NCBI GenBank assembly: GCA_030426005.1
Contig: JAUHZM010000012.1
Coordinates: 1 to 21,710 of the forward strand
Length of the DNA stretch: 21,710 nt
Direction: 5' to 3'
Source of the DNA: Gammaproteobacteria bacterium
GTDB taxonomy: Bacteria; Pseudomonadota; Gammaproteobacteria; Arenicellales; Arenicellaceae
The notes under the pieces were generated by a model. It had not been told where the DNA came from. It did no database searches and saw only the letters and a program-made list of their open reading frames with translations. The position numbers were made by a program, and so were the translations under genes. This document shows, in pieces, positions 1-7,452 of the stretch. Each line of letters starts with the position of its first letter. Position 1 is the first letter of the stretch.

Positions 1-153
1 GCCACAAAAGTCCTCTCTCAGGTGTTTTGGCTTTTTACCACGAATGGCTTTGTAGGTATCGATAAGAAATTCCACATCCTGATCGGCAGACTGCACAGCC
101 TGTTGGTAAAGCACGTATTTATCGGCTGTTTTAGCGGTCAGTTTTTTGCCCAT
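1..153 (-). CDS. Class I SAM-dependent methyltransferase, N-terminal fragment (cut by window edge)
   Basis: Read on the minus strand from an ATG at 153-151, the frame is open for 51 codons to the window edge, so only the N-terminus is visible. It begins MGKKLTAKTADKYVLYQQAV and ends with HLREDFCG. In a widespread proteobacterial family of class I SAM-dependent methyltransferases, this REDFCG motif opens the SAM-binding Rossmann fold, usually followed by a small-residue stretch. The substrate of that family is not established as far as I know. The gene is divergent from priA across the 558-base AT-rich region, so its promoter should lie inside that region. The family call is from memory of the motif. 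The rest of the gene is outside the window and could change the assignment. Confidence 0.75.
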   Translation of the reverse strand, partial: MGKKLTAKTADKYVLYQQAVQSADQDVEFLIDTYKAIRGKKPKHLREDFCG

Positions 154-257
154 TGAGTATCCACGGCATGTGAGTTAAAAGTCCGCTACAGTGTAGCCGA
201 AAAACCGATTTGTCAGTAGCGAAAACCCGCACGCCTGGATACCAGAAATCCACGCTC

Positions 258-266
258 TTATCCACA
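258..266 (+). promoter_or_regulatory. DnaA box, exact match
   Basis: TTATCCACA, the high-affinity DnaA consensus, on the plus strand. It is the leftmost exact box of the cluster. A near-box TTATCCCCA lies 40 bases downstream at 307-315 in the same orientation. Confidence 0.6.
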
Positions 267-357
267 CCCGAGGCGGTGTCACGAACTAGCGCAAGATGCC
301 GTATACTTATCCCCACCTCATCAAGTTGAGTGATTCAGTAATCGGCAATTGTTGAAA

Positions 358-376
358 GATTGTTACAATAACAATC
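358..376. repeat. Perfect inverted repeat, 8-bp arms, 3-bp spacer
   Basis: GATTGTTA, spacer CAA, TAACAATC: a perfect 19-base palindrome. It is not followed by a T-run on either strand, so it looks more like a binding site for a dimeric protein than a terminator. It lies between the first two DnaA-box groups and could be an operator for the methyltransferase gene or part of the origin-like region. Confidence 0.5.
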
Positions 377-436
377 GCTAACTTATTGAAAAATTTAGAA
401 TCTCACAGATACGACTTTCTGAGGTCAAAAACACAC

Positions 437-445
437 TTATACACA
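437..445 (+). promoter_or_regulatory. DnaA box, exact match, at edge of AT-rich block
   Basis: TTATACACA matches TTATNCACA exactly on the plus strand. A T-run follows it directly (446-453), and the most AT-rich part of the region continues to about 590. A box beside the unwinding element is the arrangement expected in a bacterial origin. Confidence 0.6.
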
Positions 446-548
446 TTTTTTTTATGTCAAGAGTTTTGTAATTTTTTTTAGCCTGTCATTTCAGTGTCAT
501 AAACAAGATCTCATAAGTCATTGATTATATTAATAAAAATAGATTGCT

Positions 549-568
549 CAAAATTTAGGCAAATTTTG
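549..568. repeat. Perfect inverted repeat, 8-bp AT-rich arms, 4-bp spacer
   Basis: CAAAATTT, spacer AGGC, AAATTTTG: a perfect 20-base inverted repeat inside the AT-rich block, about 145 bases before priA. AT-rich repeats arise by chance more easily than GC-rich ones, so this alone is weak evidence of a site. Confidence 0.4.
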
Positions 569-622
569 CAAAGCCAATGTTTACGGTGTGTTACAGGTGG
601 TGCAGTAGTTTTATCAACAAAG

Positions 623-631
623 TTATCCACA
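623..631 (+). promoter_or_regulatory. DnaA box, exact match, with adjacent near-box
   Basis: TTATCCACA on the plus strand. Twelve bases upstream is TTATCAACA (611-619), a one-mismatch box in the same orientation and nearly one helical turn away, so two DnaA molecules could sit side by side. The pair lies about 80 bases before the priA start codon and could also act as an operator for priA. Confidence 0.6.
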
Positions 632-711
632 GGCTTTGTGAGTAAGTTTTTAAGTCCAGTATTCATGCGGCCTCGGCCTCAACTTCGACGAAGGTAAGGT
701 CAACATAAGCT

Positions 712-2919
712 ATGACTACACGGATTATTTCAGTCGCGGTTCCCGTCCCTCTAAGGCAAACCTTTGATTTTCTGCCGGCGAATGAGCAAGACCTACCAGT
801 CCTTGGGGCACGCGTCAAAGTGCCGTTCGGTCCGCGCACACTCATCGGTGTTGTGGTGGCGCTGAAAGACGATTCAGATCTACCGCTTAGTCGCCTAAAA
901 CCCATCAAAGAGACAATCGATCAGCGTGCAGTCCTGGCACCAGATTTGCTCTCCCTAGCTAGCTGGATAAGTCAGTATTATTTGGCACCCTTGGGCGAAG
1001 TTTGCGAACTGATGCTGCCAGTCATTCTGCGTCAGGGCGGCGATCTAGAACCGCCCGCAGTCAAAAGTTGGCGATTGACCGACCTTGGACGCAGCTCTCC
1101 GGTGGAAGAACTCAATCGAGCGCCGCTGCAATTGGCCATCATCAGGCGCTTTATGCAACATCAGGAGCTCACAGCCGCCCACTTTAAAGACGAGACATCC
1201 AGTTGGCGCCAGGCGTTGCGATCACTCATCGAGAAAGGTTGGGTTACGGAACACACTGAGCATCCGAAACTCGCCAGCACCTCAGCCGACACAAGTGAAG
1301 TAGACCTCAATGCGGACCAGCAAGCCGCATTCCATGCTATTCATGGTGCTCTTGAAGCACAGCAATTCTCCTGCACCTTATTACACGGTGTCACCGGCAG
1401 CGGTAAGACCGAAGTCTATTTCGCGGCCATGCAGGAGGTGCTTGATCAGCAACGGCAAGTTCTACTCTTAGTGCCTGAAATCGGCCTGACACCGCAATTG
1501 ATGGACCGAATCGCCACACGCTTTACCGTGCCCGTTGTGAGTATGCACTCTGCACTCAATGACCGCGAACGACATATCGCCTGGTGGCACTCGGCGAGCG
1601 GCGACGCCAAAATTATTGTAGGCACTCGGTCTGCCATTTTCAGCCCGTTTGCTAATCTAGGCTTGATTGTGGTGGACGAAGAGCACGATGCCTCGTACAA
1701 GCAGCAAGACGGTGTTCGGTATCAAGCCCGAGATGTCGCGATTTACCGCGCCAAGAAGGCTAATATTCCAATTATTCTGGGTTCTGCCACACCAGCACTG
1801 GAAACTTACGCCAACGCGCAGTTCGGCAAGTACCAACTCTCGAGCCTTACTCGACGGGCGACCGACACTGCACTGCCTAAAGTTGAGCTGATCGACTTGA
1901 ACCTGCAACCCAGCAATGATGGTTTGAGTCCGGCATTGATGGAGGCCATCAAACATACGCTGGCGAACTCACAGCAGGTTATGTTGTTCCTCAATCGACG
2001 CGGGTTTGCACCAGTGCTGTATTGCGCCGCCTGCAAACAAACCGCCAAATGCCACCGCTGCGACTCGCACCTCACCATCCACCGCCGTGCAAACCGCATG
2101 CGCTGCCACCACTGTGGCTACGAGGGTCGAATTACCCCACAGTGTGATCACTGCAAAGCCGAAGAACTGGTGGAGGTCGGCGATGGAACACAGCGAGTGG
2201 AAGAAGCACTGGCGATGCGCTTTCCGCACGCCGAAGTACTGCGGATTGATCGCGACAGTACTCGCCGAAAAGGTGAATTGGAAGCCATGCTGGGGCAAGC
2301 ACGAGATGGTGACGCAGACATCATTGTTGGCACACAGCTAATCACCAAAGGCCACGACTTCCCCAATATCGGTCTGGTTGGTGTATTGGATGTGGATCAG
2401 GGTCTGTACAGCACAGATTTCCGTGCACCCGAACATTTGTTTCAGCAATTGGTACAGGTGTCTGGACGTGCTGGTCGACGTGACACCGTGGGGCGAGTGT
2501 TGATTCAAACCCGCTTTCCGGACCATCCGCTTTTTAAGTCGGTCCAGTCACATGATTTCAACGCCTTTGCGAAACAGTTATTAAGTGAACGTGAAGCCGC
2601 CGACTTCCCCCCCTTTGGCTATTTCGCCCTAATTCGCGCAGAGTCTCCACATCAGGCTGCCGCGATGCAATTTTTACGGCGTGCAAAACAAGACATTCAA
2701 GCACAGGCAGGCGTCGTGGTGCTGGATGCGGTACCGGCACCGATGGAGCGCAGAGCAGGTCGCTACCGCGCACAACTACTGATTACTGCCGAACAGCGAT
2801 CTGCCTTACATGCAACGCTGCAACAGTGGCTGTACCATGTGAGCACCGATAAAGAGGCGAAAAAACGGGCCAACTCTGTGCGCTGGAGTCTGGATATCGA
2901 CCCGTTGGATTTTTATTAG
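712..2919 (+). CDS. priA: Primosomal protein N' (replication restart helicase PriA)
   Basis: PriA is a 3'-to-5' superfamily 2 DNA helicase that recognises stalled or collapsed forks and reloads the replisome (PriB/PriC, DnaT, DnaC, DnaB) away from oriC. The 735-residue product is full length compared with E. coli PriA (732). Visible parts in order are an N-terminal DNA-binding region (about 1-110) and Walker A GVTGSGKTE at 226-234. The Walker B/DEAH-type box DEEH is at 322-325. A cysteine cluster of eight residues (438, 441, 447, 450, 465, 468, 478, 481) forms the two zinc sites. A C-terminal helicase lobe contains GTQLITKGHDF and QVSGRAGR. A purine-rich stretch at 691-699 lies 12 bases before the ATG. 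It stands alone on its strand, downstream of the DnaA-box region, and converges on the GcvR-like gene 20 bases beyond its stop. Confidence 0.97.
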   Translation: MTTRIISVAVPVPLRQTFDFLPANEQDLPVLGARVKVPFGPRTLIGVVVALKDDSDLPLSRLKPIKETIDQRAVLAPDLLSLASWISQYYLAPLGEVCELMLPVILRQGGDLEPPAVKSWRLTDLGRSSPVEELNRAPLQLAIIRRFMQHQELTAAHFKDETSSWRQALRSLIEKGWVTEHTEHPKLASTSADTSEVDLNADQQAAFHAIHGALEAQQFSCTLLHGVTGSGKTEVYFAAMQEVLDQQRQVLLLVPEIGLTPQLMDRIATRFTVPVVSMHSALNDRERHIAWWHSASGDAKIIVGTRSAIFSPFANLGLIVVDEEHDASYKQQDGVRYQARDVAIYRAKKANIPIILGSATPALETYANAQFGKYQLSSLTRRATDTALPKVELIDLNLQPSNDGLSPALMEAIKHTLANSQQVMLFLNRRGFAPVLYCAACKQTAKCHRCDSHLTIHRRANRMRCHHCGYEGRITPQCDHCKAEELVEVGDGTQRVEEALAMRFPHAEVLRIDRDSTRRKGELEAMLGQARDGDADIIVGTQLITKGHDFPNIGLVGVLDVDQGLYSTDFRAPEHLFQQLVQVSGRAGRRDTVGRVLIQTRFPDHPLFKSVQSHDFNAFAKQLLSEREAADFPPFGYFALIRAESPHQAAAMQFLRRAKQDIQAQAGVVVLDAVPAPMERRAGRYRAQLLITAEQRSALHATLQQWLYHVSTDKEAKKRANSVRWSLDIDPLDFY

Positions 2920-2923
2920 GATG

Positions 2924-2935
2924 GCGCGAAGCGCG
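2924..2935 (+). terminator. Possible weak terminator hairpin after priA
   Basis: In the 20-base gap between the convergent priA and GcvR-like genes, GCGC-GAA-GCGC (2924-2934) can fold into a very short GC hairpin followed by GTGTTTTA. The stem is only 4 bp and the T-run is short, so termination here is a guess. Confidence 0.25.
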
Positions 2936-2939
2936 TGTT

Positions 2940-3461
2940 TTATTCGTCGAGGATCGACACCATCAAATCATCTGAGACACTTTCGAGCAGGGTTTCCAGT
3001 TCCTGTTCGCTAAAACCCTCTGGCAGTGCTAAGAATAAGTGAGCGCGAAACAATGGGTAACCGGCCATCGAAGCACTCTCACATTCGGTATCAATATTGT
3101 CGACATTGACATTCGCATCCGCCAGCTTATCGGTAATTTCCTTCACAATACCCGGTCGGTCATTGGCTTCGACCAGGATCTGTACACTGTCGACTTCTTC
3201 CTGATCCAACTCAATGGTGGACGCATCCTGGACTGTGACAAAAATCCCTTCGGCACTTAGATCGCGCAGTGCCACTAACAGGTCTTGTTTGTTCGCTTCC
3301 TCGACCGTGAGGTGCACAATACCAGTAAATTGCCCGCATAAGCGAGATAGACTGCTTTCCAACCAATTGCCGTCGTGTTGCAACACGGTATTCGACAAAG
3401 TTCTAACAATCCCTGGACGATCTTTAGCGAACAGGGTAATGACAATTTTTTCCGTAGACAT
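2940..3461 (-). CDS. gcvR: GcvR-like regulator with two ACT domains
   Basis: GcvR in E. coli binds GcvA and represses the glycine cleavage operon when glycine is low. It has no DNA-binding domain of its own. This 173-residue product has two ACT domains: residues about 5-80, with DRPGIV at 14-19, and about 92-168, with DRPGIV again at 101-106. The second domain has the long insertion typical of GcvR around DNIDTECES. I chose the ATG at 3461, which gives MSTEKIVITLFAKDRPGIV as in the family. The frame stays open to an upstream ATG at 3527, which would add 22 poorly family-like residues. The gene is convergent with priA, and no gcv genes are in view. The ACT-pair identity is firm; the exact regulatory target is inferred. 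Confidence 0.85.
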   Translation of the reverse strand: MSTEKIVITLFAKDRPGIVRTLSNTVLQHDGNWLESSLSRLCGQFTGIVHLTVEEANKQDLLVALRDLSAEGIFVTVQDASTIELDQEEVDSVQILVEANDRPGIVKEITDKLADANVNVDNIDTECESASMAGYPLFRAHLFLALPEGFSEQELETLLESVSDDLMVSILDE

Positions 3462-3544
3462 GATGGATTCGTGACCATTAATGAGACGAGTGAATGACGC
3501 TGAGTATACTGCCTTAAACGCCTTCATGGGGACTAACTTTACCT

Positions 3545-3556
3545 ACACCATGGTGT
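3545..3556. promoter_or_regulatory. Perfect 12-bp palindrome between divergent genes
   Basis: ACACCATGGTGT is self-complementary with no spacer. It lies in the 172-base gap between the start of the GcvR-like gene (minus) and the small secreted-protein gene (plus), where an operator for either could sit. The function is unknown. Confidence 0.35.
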
Positions 3557-3588
3557 GACAAACCAATTGTATTCAAAGCCAACTTTAA

Positions 3589-3604
3589 TTATCCTTTTGG
3601 ATAA
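3589..3604. promoter_or_regulatory. Small inverted repeat upstream of the secreted coiled-coil gene
   Basis: TTATCC, spacer TTTT, GGATAA forms a perfect 6-bp stem 29 bases before the ATG at 3634. It could be an operator half-site pair or a hairpin in the mRNA leader. No Shine-Dalgarno sequence is obvious between it and the start codon. Confidence 0.3.
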
Positions 3605-3633
3605 CGAAAGTATTCACTGACGACCTTTGCCCT

Positions 3634-4077
3634 ATGCAACTCAATAAGAACATCGCTTATGCCATCACATTGCTCTTGGTGAGCATCGCCCTTACCTCCC
3701 AGGCTGCTTTCGCTCGAGCACTGTCGATCAGCGCAGCAAGAACTGCAGACGGTATGACACAAGCTTGGGTGAAATGCACTAACCGGTCTGTTCAGCCCGT
3801 TATTAAAAAGCGACCTGACACCAAGACCTGGTGCGACGCCGCCTCGGGCACATTGTGCAATGCGGATAAAGTCAAACTCGCGAATGAGGTTTGCTCTAGT
3901 GCGTATCAGGCAACGCTCAAAGCGCAGGAAGAAGATGCGACCAGCAGTGTTGCCCAGAATGAGCTGCAAGAAGAACAACTCGCGATCGAGCAGAGTTTAA
4001 TTCGAATTCAAGCGCGCAGACTGGAACTTAAACGCCGAGAGTTGGAGCTAAAGAAACAACTCATCACGCTCCAGTAA
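3634..4077 (+). CDS. Small secreted protein with four cysteines and C-terminal coiled coil, unknown function
   Basis: I do not recognise this 147-residue protein. It has a clear Sec signal peptide: MQLNKNIAY, then a hydrophobic core, then SQAAFA with likely cleavage near residue 27. The mature part has four cysteines (VKCTN, TWCDA, TLCNA, EVCSS), which could form two disulfides in the periplasm. From about residue 95 to the end it is rich in Glu, Gln, Leu, Arg and Lys, with heptad-like spacing (RRLELKRRELELKKQ), so a long coiled-coil helix is likely. The ATG at 3634 has no clear ribosome binding site, but the signal peptide begins right there. It sits alone between two minus-strand genes. It could be a small envelope structural or chaperone-like protein, which is speculation. 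Confidence 0.7.
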   Translation: MQLNKNIAYAITLLLVSIALTSQAAFARALSISAARTADGMTQAWVKCTNRSVQPVIKKRPDTKTWCDAASGTLCNADKVKLANEVCSSAYQATLKAQEEDATSSVAQNELQEEQLAIEQSLIRIQARRLELKRRELELKKQLITLQ

Positions 4078-4098
4078 TGCCCTCAGCCATCCAGCGAG

Positions 4099-5658
4099 TT
4101 AACTCGAGCACGACAGCATCGAACAACCAGCCTTGGTTTTAGCCCAGTCCGGCCTGCGAGCTGCAAACTGAGATTGATCCGGTTGTGCGTCATACGGTTT
4201 CCGCAAAACATCCAGTAAGGTATGAATTCGAGAAAAATCGCCCGCCTCAGCCAACTCGATGGCTTGCTGAGCCAAATAATTCCGAAACACAAATTTAGGA
4301 TTTACAGCGTTCATCGCCGCCGCGCGTGCAGTTTGCGACCGACCGTCCTGAGCCAATCGTGCCTGATAGCGCTTCAACCAAGCTGTCATTGCAGAGTGAT
4401 AATCGGCACTCAGCTCGTCCGCATAAAAAGCGGGCTTAAACGTTGAGACCGTTAACTCGGGTTGCGACAGACATCGGTAAAACAAGGTCATGTCGGTTTC
4501 GGTGTGCGTTAGCAGCGACTCCAGCGCAGCGATTAAGTCAGCATCTTCAGGTTTAAACTCGAGCAAACCCAGTTTGCTGGCCATCATCGCGTGCCATTGA
4601 GCCTGGTAGCTGGCCTGAAATGCTTCCAAGGAAGCCTCTAAAGGTTTGCTGTCATTTACCAACGGGTACAATGCATTCGCGAGCTGATAGCAATTCCAGA
4701 GCGCGACGTTTGCCTGCTGGCCATAGCGATATCGTCGGTGCTGAGCATCCGTGGTGTTGGGCGTCCAGTCAGGGTCGTAGCTATCGAGCCAACCATAGGG
4801 ACCGTAGTCGATGGTTAAACCGAGAATCGACATATTGTCGGTGTTCATCACACCGTGTACAAAACCAACCCGCATCCACTCGACCACCATATGCACGGTA
4901 CGCTGGCACACCGCATCAAAAAAAGCCGCCACCAACTCGGGGGACTCGGTGTCAAAGTCATCCAGCAAATGTGGAAAATGCTGTTGGATAACAAAATTAG
5001 TGAGCATCCGCAGTTCGTCCACCTCGTCTCGCGCAGCGAAAAGCTGAAAGTTACCAAATCGTACGAAGCTGGGGCTGACACGACACACCACTGCGCCGGG
5101 TTCGAACTCGGCGTTACCGTCGTACATCATGTCTCGCATCACTTGTTCACCGGTCTGAATCAAACTGAGGGCGCGCGTAGTCGGCACGCCGAGGTGATAC
5201 ATTGCTTCGCTGCATAAAAATTCGCGAATGGAGGAACGCAACACCGCCAGTCCGTCAGCAGTACGCGAATATGGTGTGGCCCCAGCGCCTTTGAGCTGTA
5301 TGGCCCAGGCTTGTCCATCCCGGCCAATAACCTCGCCCAGATTGATGGCGCGTCCGTCGCCCAGCTGGCCAGCCCAATTACCGAACTGGTGTCCGCCGTA
5401 GGCCATCGCAAACGGTTGCGCCCCTGCGGGCACCTTATTACCGGAAAATACCGCTAGAAACTCTGGGCTTTGACAGTCCTCGACGCTTAGCCCCAATAAG
5501 TCGGCAACCTCATCCGCGACCGCTACCAAACTAGGGTTGGCGACGGGTGTTGGCGTCACCCAAGAATACCCAGCTCTATGCACCTGACGTCGTTGATTGG
5601 TAGTTTCTGGGTCCGCGGGCAAGGCCGCAACAAAACGATTATCAAACTGCAATTGCAT
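4099..5658 (-). CDS. selO: SelO / YdiU family protein adenylyltransferase
   Basis: SelO is a pseudokinase-fold enzyme that transfers AMP from ATP to Ser, Thr or Tyr of target proteins, with a role in oxidative stress in bacteria and mitochondria. The 519-residue product shows the family landmarks. These are AYGGHQFGNWAGQLGDGRA near 86-104, QLKGAG with the nucleotide-binding lysine at 123, RSSIREFLCSEAM at 141-153, HGVMNTDN at 268-275, and DYGPYGWLD at 284-292 in place of the kinase DFG. The C-terminus ends in SCSS, the usual ending that carries a conserved Cys (selenocysteine in animals), with a second Cys five residues earlier. I start at 5658 (MQLQFDNRFV), which matches the family. An in-frame ATG at 5727 would add 23 unlike residues. 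It is convergent with the secreted coiled-coil gene, 21 bases apart. Confidence 0.92.
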   Translation of the reverse strand: MQLQFDNRFVAALPADPETTNQRRQVHRAGYSWVTPTPVANPSLVAVADEVADLLGLSVEDCQSPEFLAVFSGNKVPAGAQPFAMAYGGHQFGNWAGQLGDGRAINLGEVIGRDGQAWAIQLKGAGATPYSRTADGLAVLRSSIREFLCSEAMYHLGVPTTRALSLIQTGEQVMRDMMYDGNAEFEPGAVVCRVSPSFVRFGNFQLFAARDEVDELRMLTNFVIQQHFPHLLDDFDTESPELVAAFFDAVCQRTVHMVVEWMRVGFVHGVMNTDNMSILGLTIDYGPYGWLDSYDPDWTPNTTDAQHRRYRYGQQANVALWNCYQLANALYPLVNDSKPLEASLEAFQASYQAQWHAMMASKLGLLEFKPEDADLIAALESLLTHTETDMTLFYRCLSQPELTVSTFKPAFYADELSADYHSAMTAWLKRYQARLAQDGRSQTARAAAMNAVNPKFVFRNYLAQQAIELAEAGDFSRIHTLLDVLRKPYDAQPDQSQFAARRPDWAKTKAGCSMLSCSS

Positions 5659-5745
5659 GGCGAAGAAATGGCACTCGGCTTGTGGGGTATGGTACTTTTG
5701 CTGCAAGCATAACAAAGTTACTGCCAAGGTCGTGCAGTGAATGTC

Positions 5746-5752
5746 GAAGGAG
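5746..5752 (+). promoter_or_regulatory. Ribosome binding site for the GTG-started DUF3592 gene
   Basis: GAAGGAG ends eight bases before the GTG at 5761. This strong Shine-Dalgarno sequence decides the start: there is no ATG near the beginning of this frame, and the hydrophobic N-terminus begins right after the GTG. Confidence 0.65.
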
Positions 5753-5760
5753 TAAAATAA

Positions 5761-7452
5761 GTGAAAGGAAATTTGGTTGGGATCCTATTCTTTGGTGTCT
5801 TTGCGGCGGCTGGTGTCGGTATTTTCGTTTTTCAGGGCTTACCGTCCATTACCAATACACTGGATGCGCGTTCATGGAATCAGGCGCGTGCAGAATTGTT
5901 ATCGCACGAATTAAAGTCGTACCGTGGTGATGACTCGACCACCTACAAAGCGATTGGAAAATACCGTTACCAATACAACGGTCAGGACTACACCTCAGAT
6001 CGCCTCGGCTGGTCATCAGGCAGCGACAATATCGGTTCGTATCAACAGGATCTCCATCGAGAGTTATCTCGCATTGCCAGCCGTGGTGGCGAATTTATGG
6101 TCTGGGTTGACCCCGACGATCCCAGCTCAGCCGTGTTTGACCGTAACCTGCGCTGGGGCATGCTGCTGTTTTCAGGCATGTTCCTGCTGATCTTTGGTGG
6201 CATCGGTTTCGGTGGTATCTACGCCATGATCAAATACCGCAACGCCGGGGAAAAATTGGCCGGTGTTAGTGACGACACACCGTGGCTAGCTTATCAAGAA
6301 TGGAAGGACCCTGTACGCTTGTCGAACAGCAAAGCCGGTACCACGTTTATGTTGTACTTTGCACTGTTCTGGAATGTGATATCACTCGCAGGCTTCTTTG
6401 CCGCAGCGCAGGCCATTATGAAAGGCGAATACGCCGCATTACTGGTGCTGATCTTTCCAGCCATTGGCATTGGACTGCTCTATTACTGGTATCGCCTCAA
6501 GAAGAGCTACGACCTTACCGGCCCAATGCCTTTCACGATGGATCCGTATCCTGGGTCGATCGGCGGTCAGTTTGGTGGCCACATTGATCTGAAGATTCCG
6601 GTGCGACAACAACCCAAATCCACGGAAGTTCGCTTACAGTGCCTACGCAAGTATCGCAGCGGCAAAGAAACGCGCAACAAAGTTTTATGGCAACGGCGCA
6701 TGATTCCCGCCATAAGCTCAACCGGTTCAGGCTTACGAGCCAGCTTTTGCTTCGATCTGAACGACACCGGACTAAAACCCTCGGATCCACCGCTGGATAT
6801 TCCACGAGTACACTGGGAGCTGAATTTCGTTGTCCAGCTCGCCGACGGCACTAAAATTGAGCGAAGCTACGACGATCTGCCGGTGTTCGATACGGGTGCT
6901 GCCTCGTCGATACAGAATCCCGAAGCGCACATAATGACCTCCTCGGCCATGACATCCGCGCATGAGGTCTTAGTTGGCAGTGTGCTAGATTTGCAACCTT
7001 CAGGAGGAGGTTTCAGTCTGCACTACCCAGCTTACCAACAATGGTCTGGATTGCTAATGGGCGCAATAGGCCTGATATTTGTGATCGCCGGTTTAGCTAT
7101 TCCAGACCTGATCTTCAATATTTTATTTCCGCTGATTGGTGGTATCACCATGCTAGCCGGCCTAGCTTGGTTTGGTGGTGGCCTGTCAGTTCGTCTGGGG
7201 CCCGAAGGGATCACCGCGAATCGCTCCCTGTTCGGCATCCGACTAAAAAAGCAGTTTGTTCCTTCATATTCCTTTCAAGAGTTTAAAGAGCGACAAAGCC
7301 ACAGCACAACAAGCGGCAAAATCACCAAACAGTATTACGCTTTGTTCGCACACGGTCGCCAAGGCGAAATCGCTATGGTGGCGAAAAACCTAAACGGATT
7401 AGAAGAAGTCGATGCAGCAAAAGAGCGATTACTGCAAATTATCCAGCCTTGA
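5761..7452 (+). CDS. DUF3592-type multi-pass membrane protein
   Basis: This is a 563-residue membrane protein of unknown function that starts with GTG. The first membrane helix is at about 4-26. A soluble stretch at 30-130 reads like DUF3592, with RYQYNGQDYTSD followed by VWVDPDDPSSAVFDR. Two segments, 133-157 and 195-243, hold three more helices. A large soluble domain at about 250-430 contains regularly spaced basic and aromatic residues. A helical pair at about 433-480 precedes a C-terminal soluble tail. DUF3592 proteins are often found as orphans, and their role is unknown to me. The 3' end overlaps the end of the convergent ampG gene by 14 bases, so there is no room for a terminator between them. 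The domain call comes from pattern memory. Confidence 0.8.
   Translation: MKGNLVGILFFGVFAAAGVGIFVFQGLPSITNTLDARSWNQARAELLSHELKSYRGDDSTTYKAIGKYRYQYNGQDYTSDRLGWSSGSDNIGSYQQDLHRELSRIASRGGEFMVWVDPDDPSSAVFDRNLRWGMLLFSGMFLLIFGGIGFGGIYAMIKYRNAGEKLAGVSDDTPWLAYQEWKDPVRLSNSKAGTTFMLYFALFWNVISLAGFFAAAQAIMKGEYAALLVLIFPAIGIGLLYYWYRLKKSYDLTGPMPFTMDPYPGSIGGQFGGHIDLKIPVRQQPKSTEVRLQCLRKYRSGKETRNKVLWQRRMIPAISSTGSGLRASFCFDLNDTGLKPSDPPLDIPRVHWELNFVVQLADGTKIERSYDDLPVFDTGAASSIQNPEAHIMTSSAMTSAHEVLVGSVLDLQPSGGGFSLHYPAYQQWSGLLMGAIGLIFVIAGLAIPDLIFNILFPLIGGITMLAGLAWFGGGLSVRLGPEGITANRSLFGIRLKKQFVPSYSFQEFKERQSHSTTSGKITKQYYALFAHGRQGEIAMVAKNLNGLEEVDAAKERLLQIIQP

Larger units (their letters stand above)
154..711. other. AT-rich gene-free region with DnaA-box cluster: candidate replication origin or DnaA-binding locus
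   Basis: This is the only stretch over 300 bases without a gene. It separates two divergently transcribed genes. On the plus strand it holds three exact matches to the DnaA box TTATNCACA, at 258-266, 437-445 and 623-631. Two one-mismatch boxes lie at 307-315 (TTATCCCCA) and 611-619 (TTATCAACA). About 400-590 is strongly AT-rich and contains an AGATCT hexamer at 506-511, the form described for ATP-DnaA boxes in the E. coli unwinding region. By base composition alone one would expect roughly 0.02 exact boxes in 558 bases on both strands. Box cluster, AT-rich block and divergent genes together are the usual look of oriC. However, dnaA is not visible nearby, only one GATC site is present, and a datA-like titration site or DnaA control of priA is also possible. 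Confidence 0.5.

Noticed and set aside
131..316. Open frame on the minus strand upstream of the methyltransferase start
   Set aside because: It overlaps the methyltransferase N-terminus in a different frame and runs through two DnaA-like boxes. The composition is not protein-like.
663..908. Antisense open frame across the start of priA
   Set aside because: It covers the well-supported PriA coding region in another frame, has a low-complexity sequence and no recognisable start signal.
3462..3527. Longer N-terminus for the GcvR-like protein
   Set aside because: The 22 extra residues do not resemble the family, whose ACT domain begins a few residues after the start at 3461.
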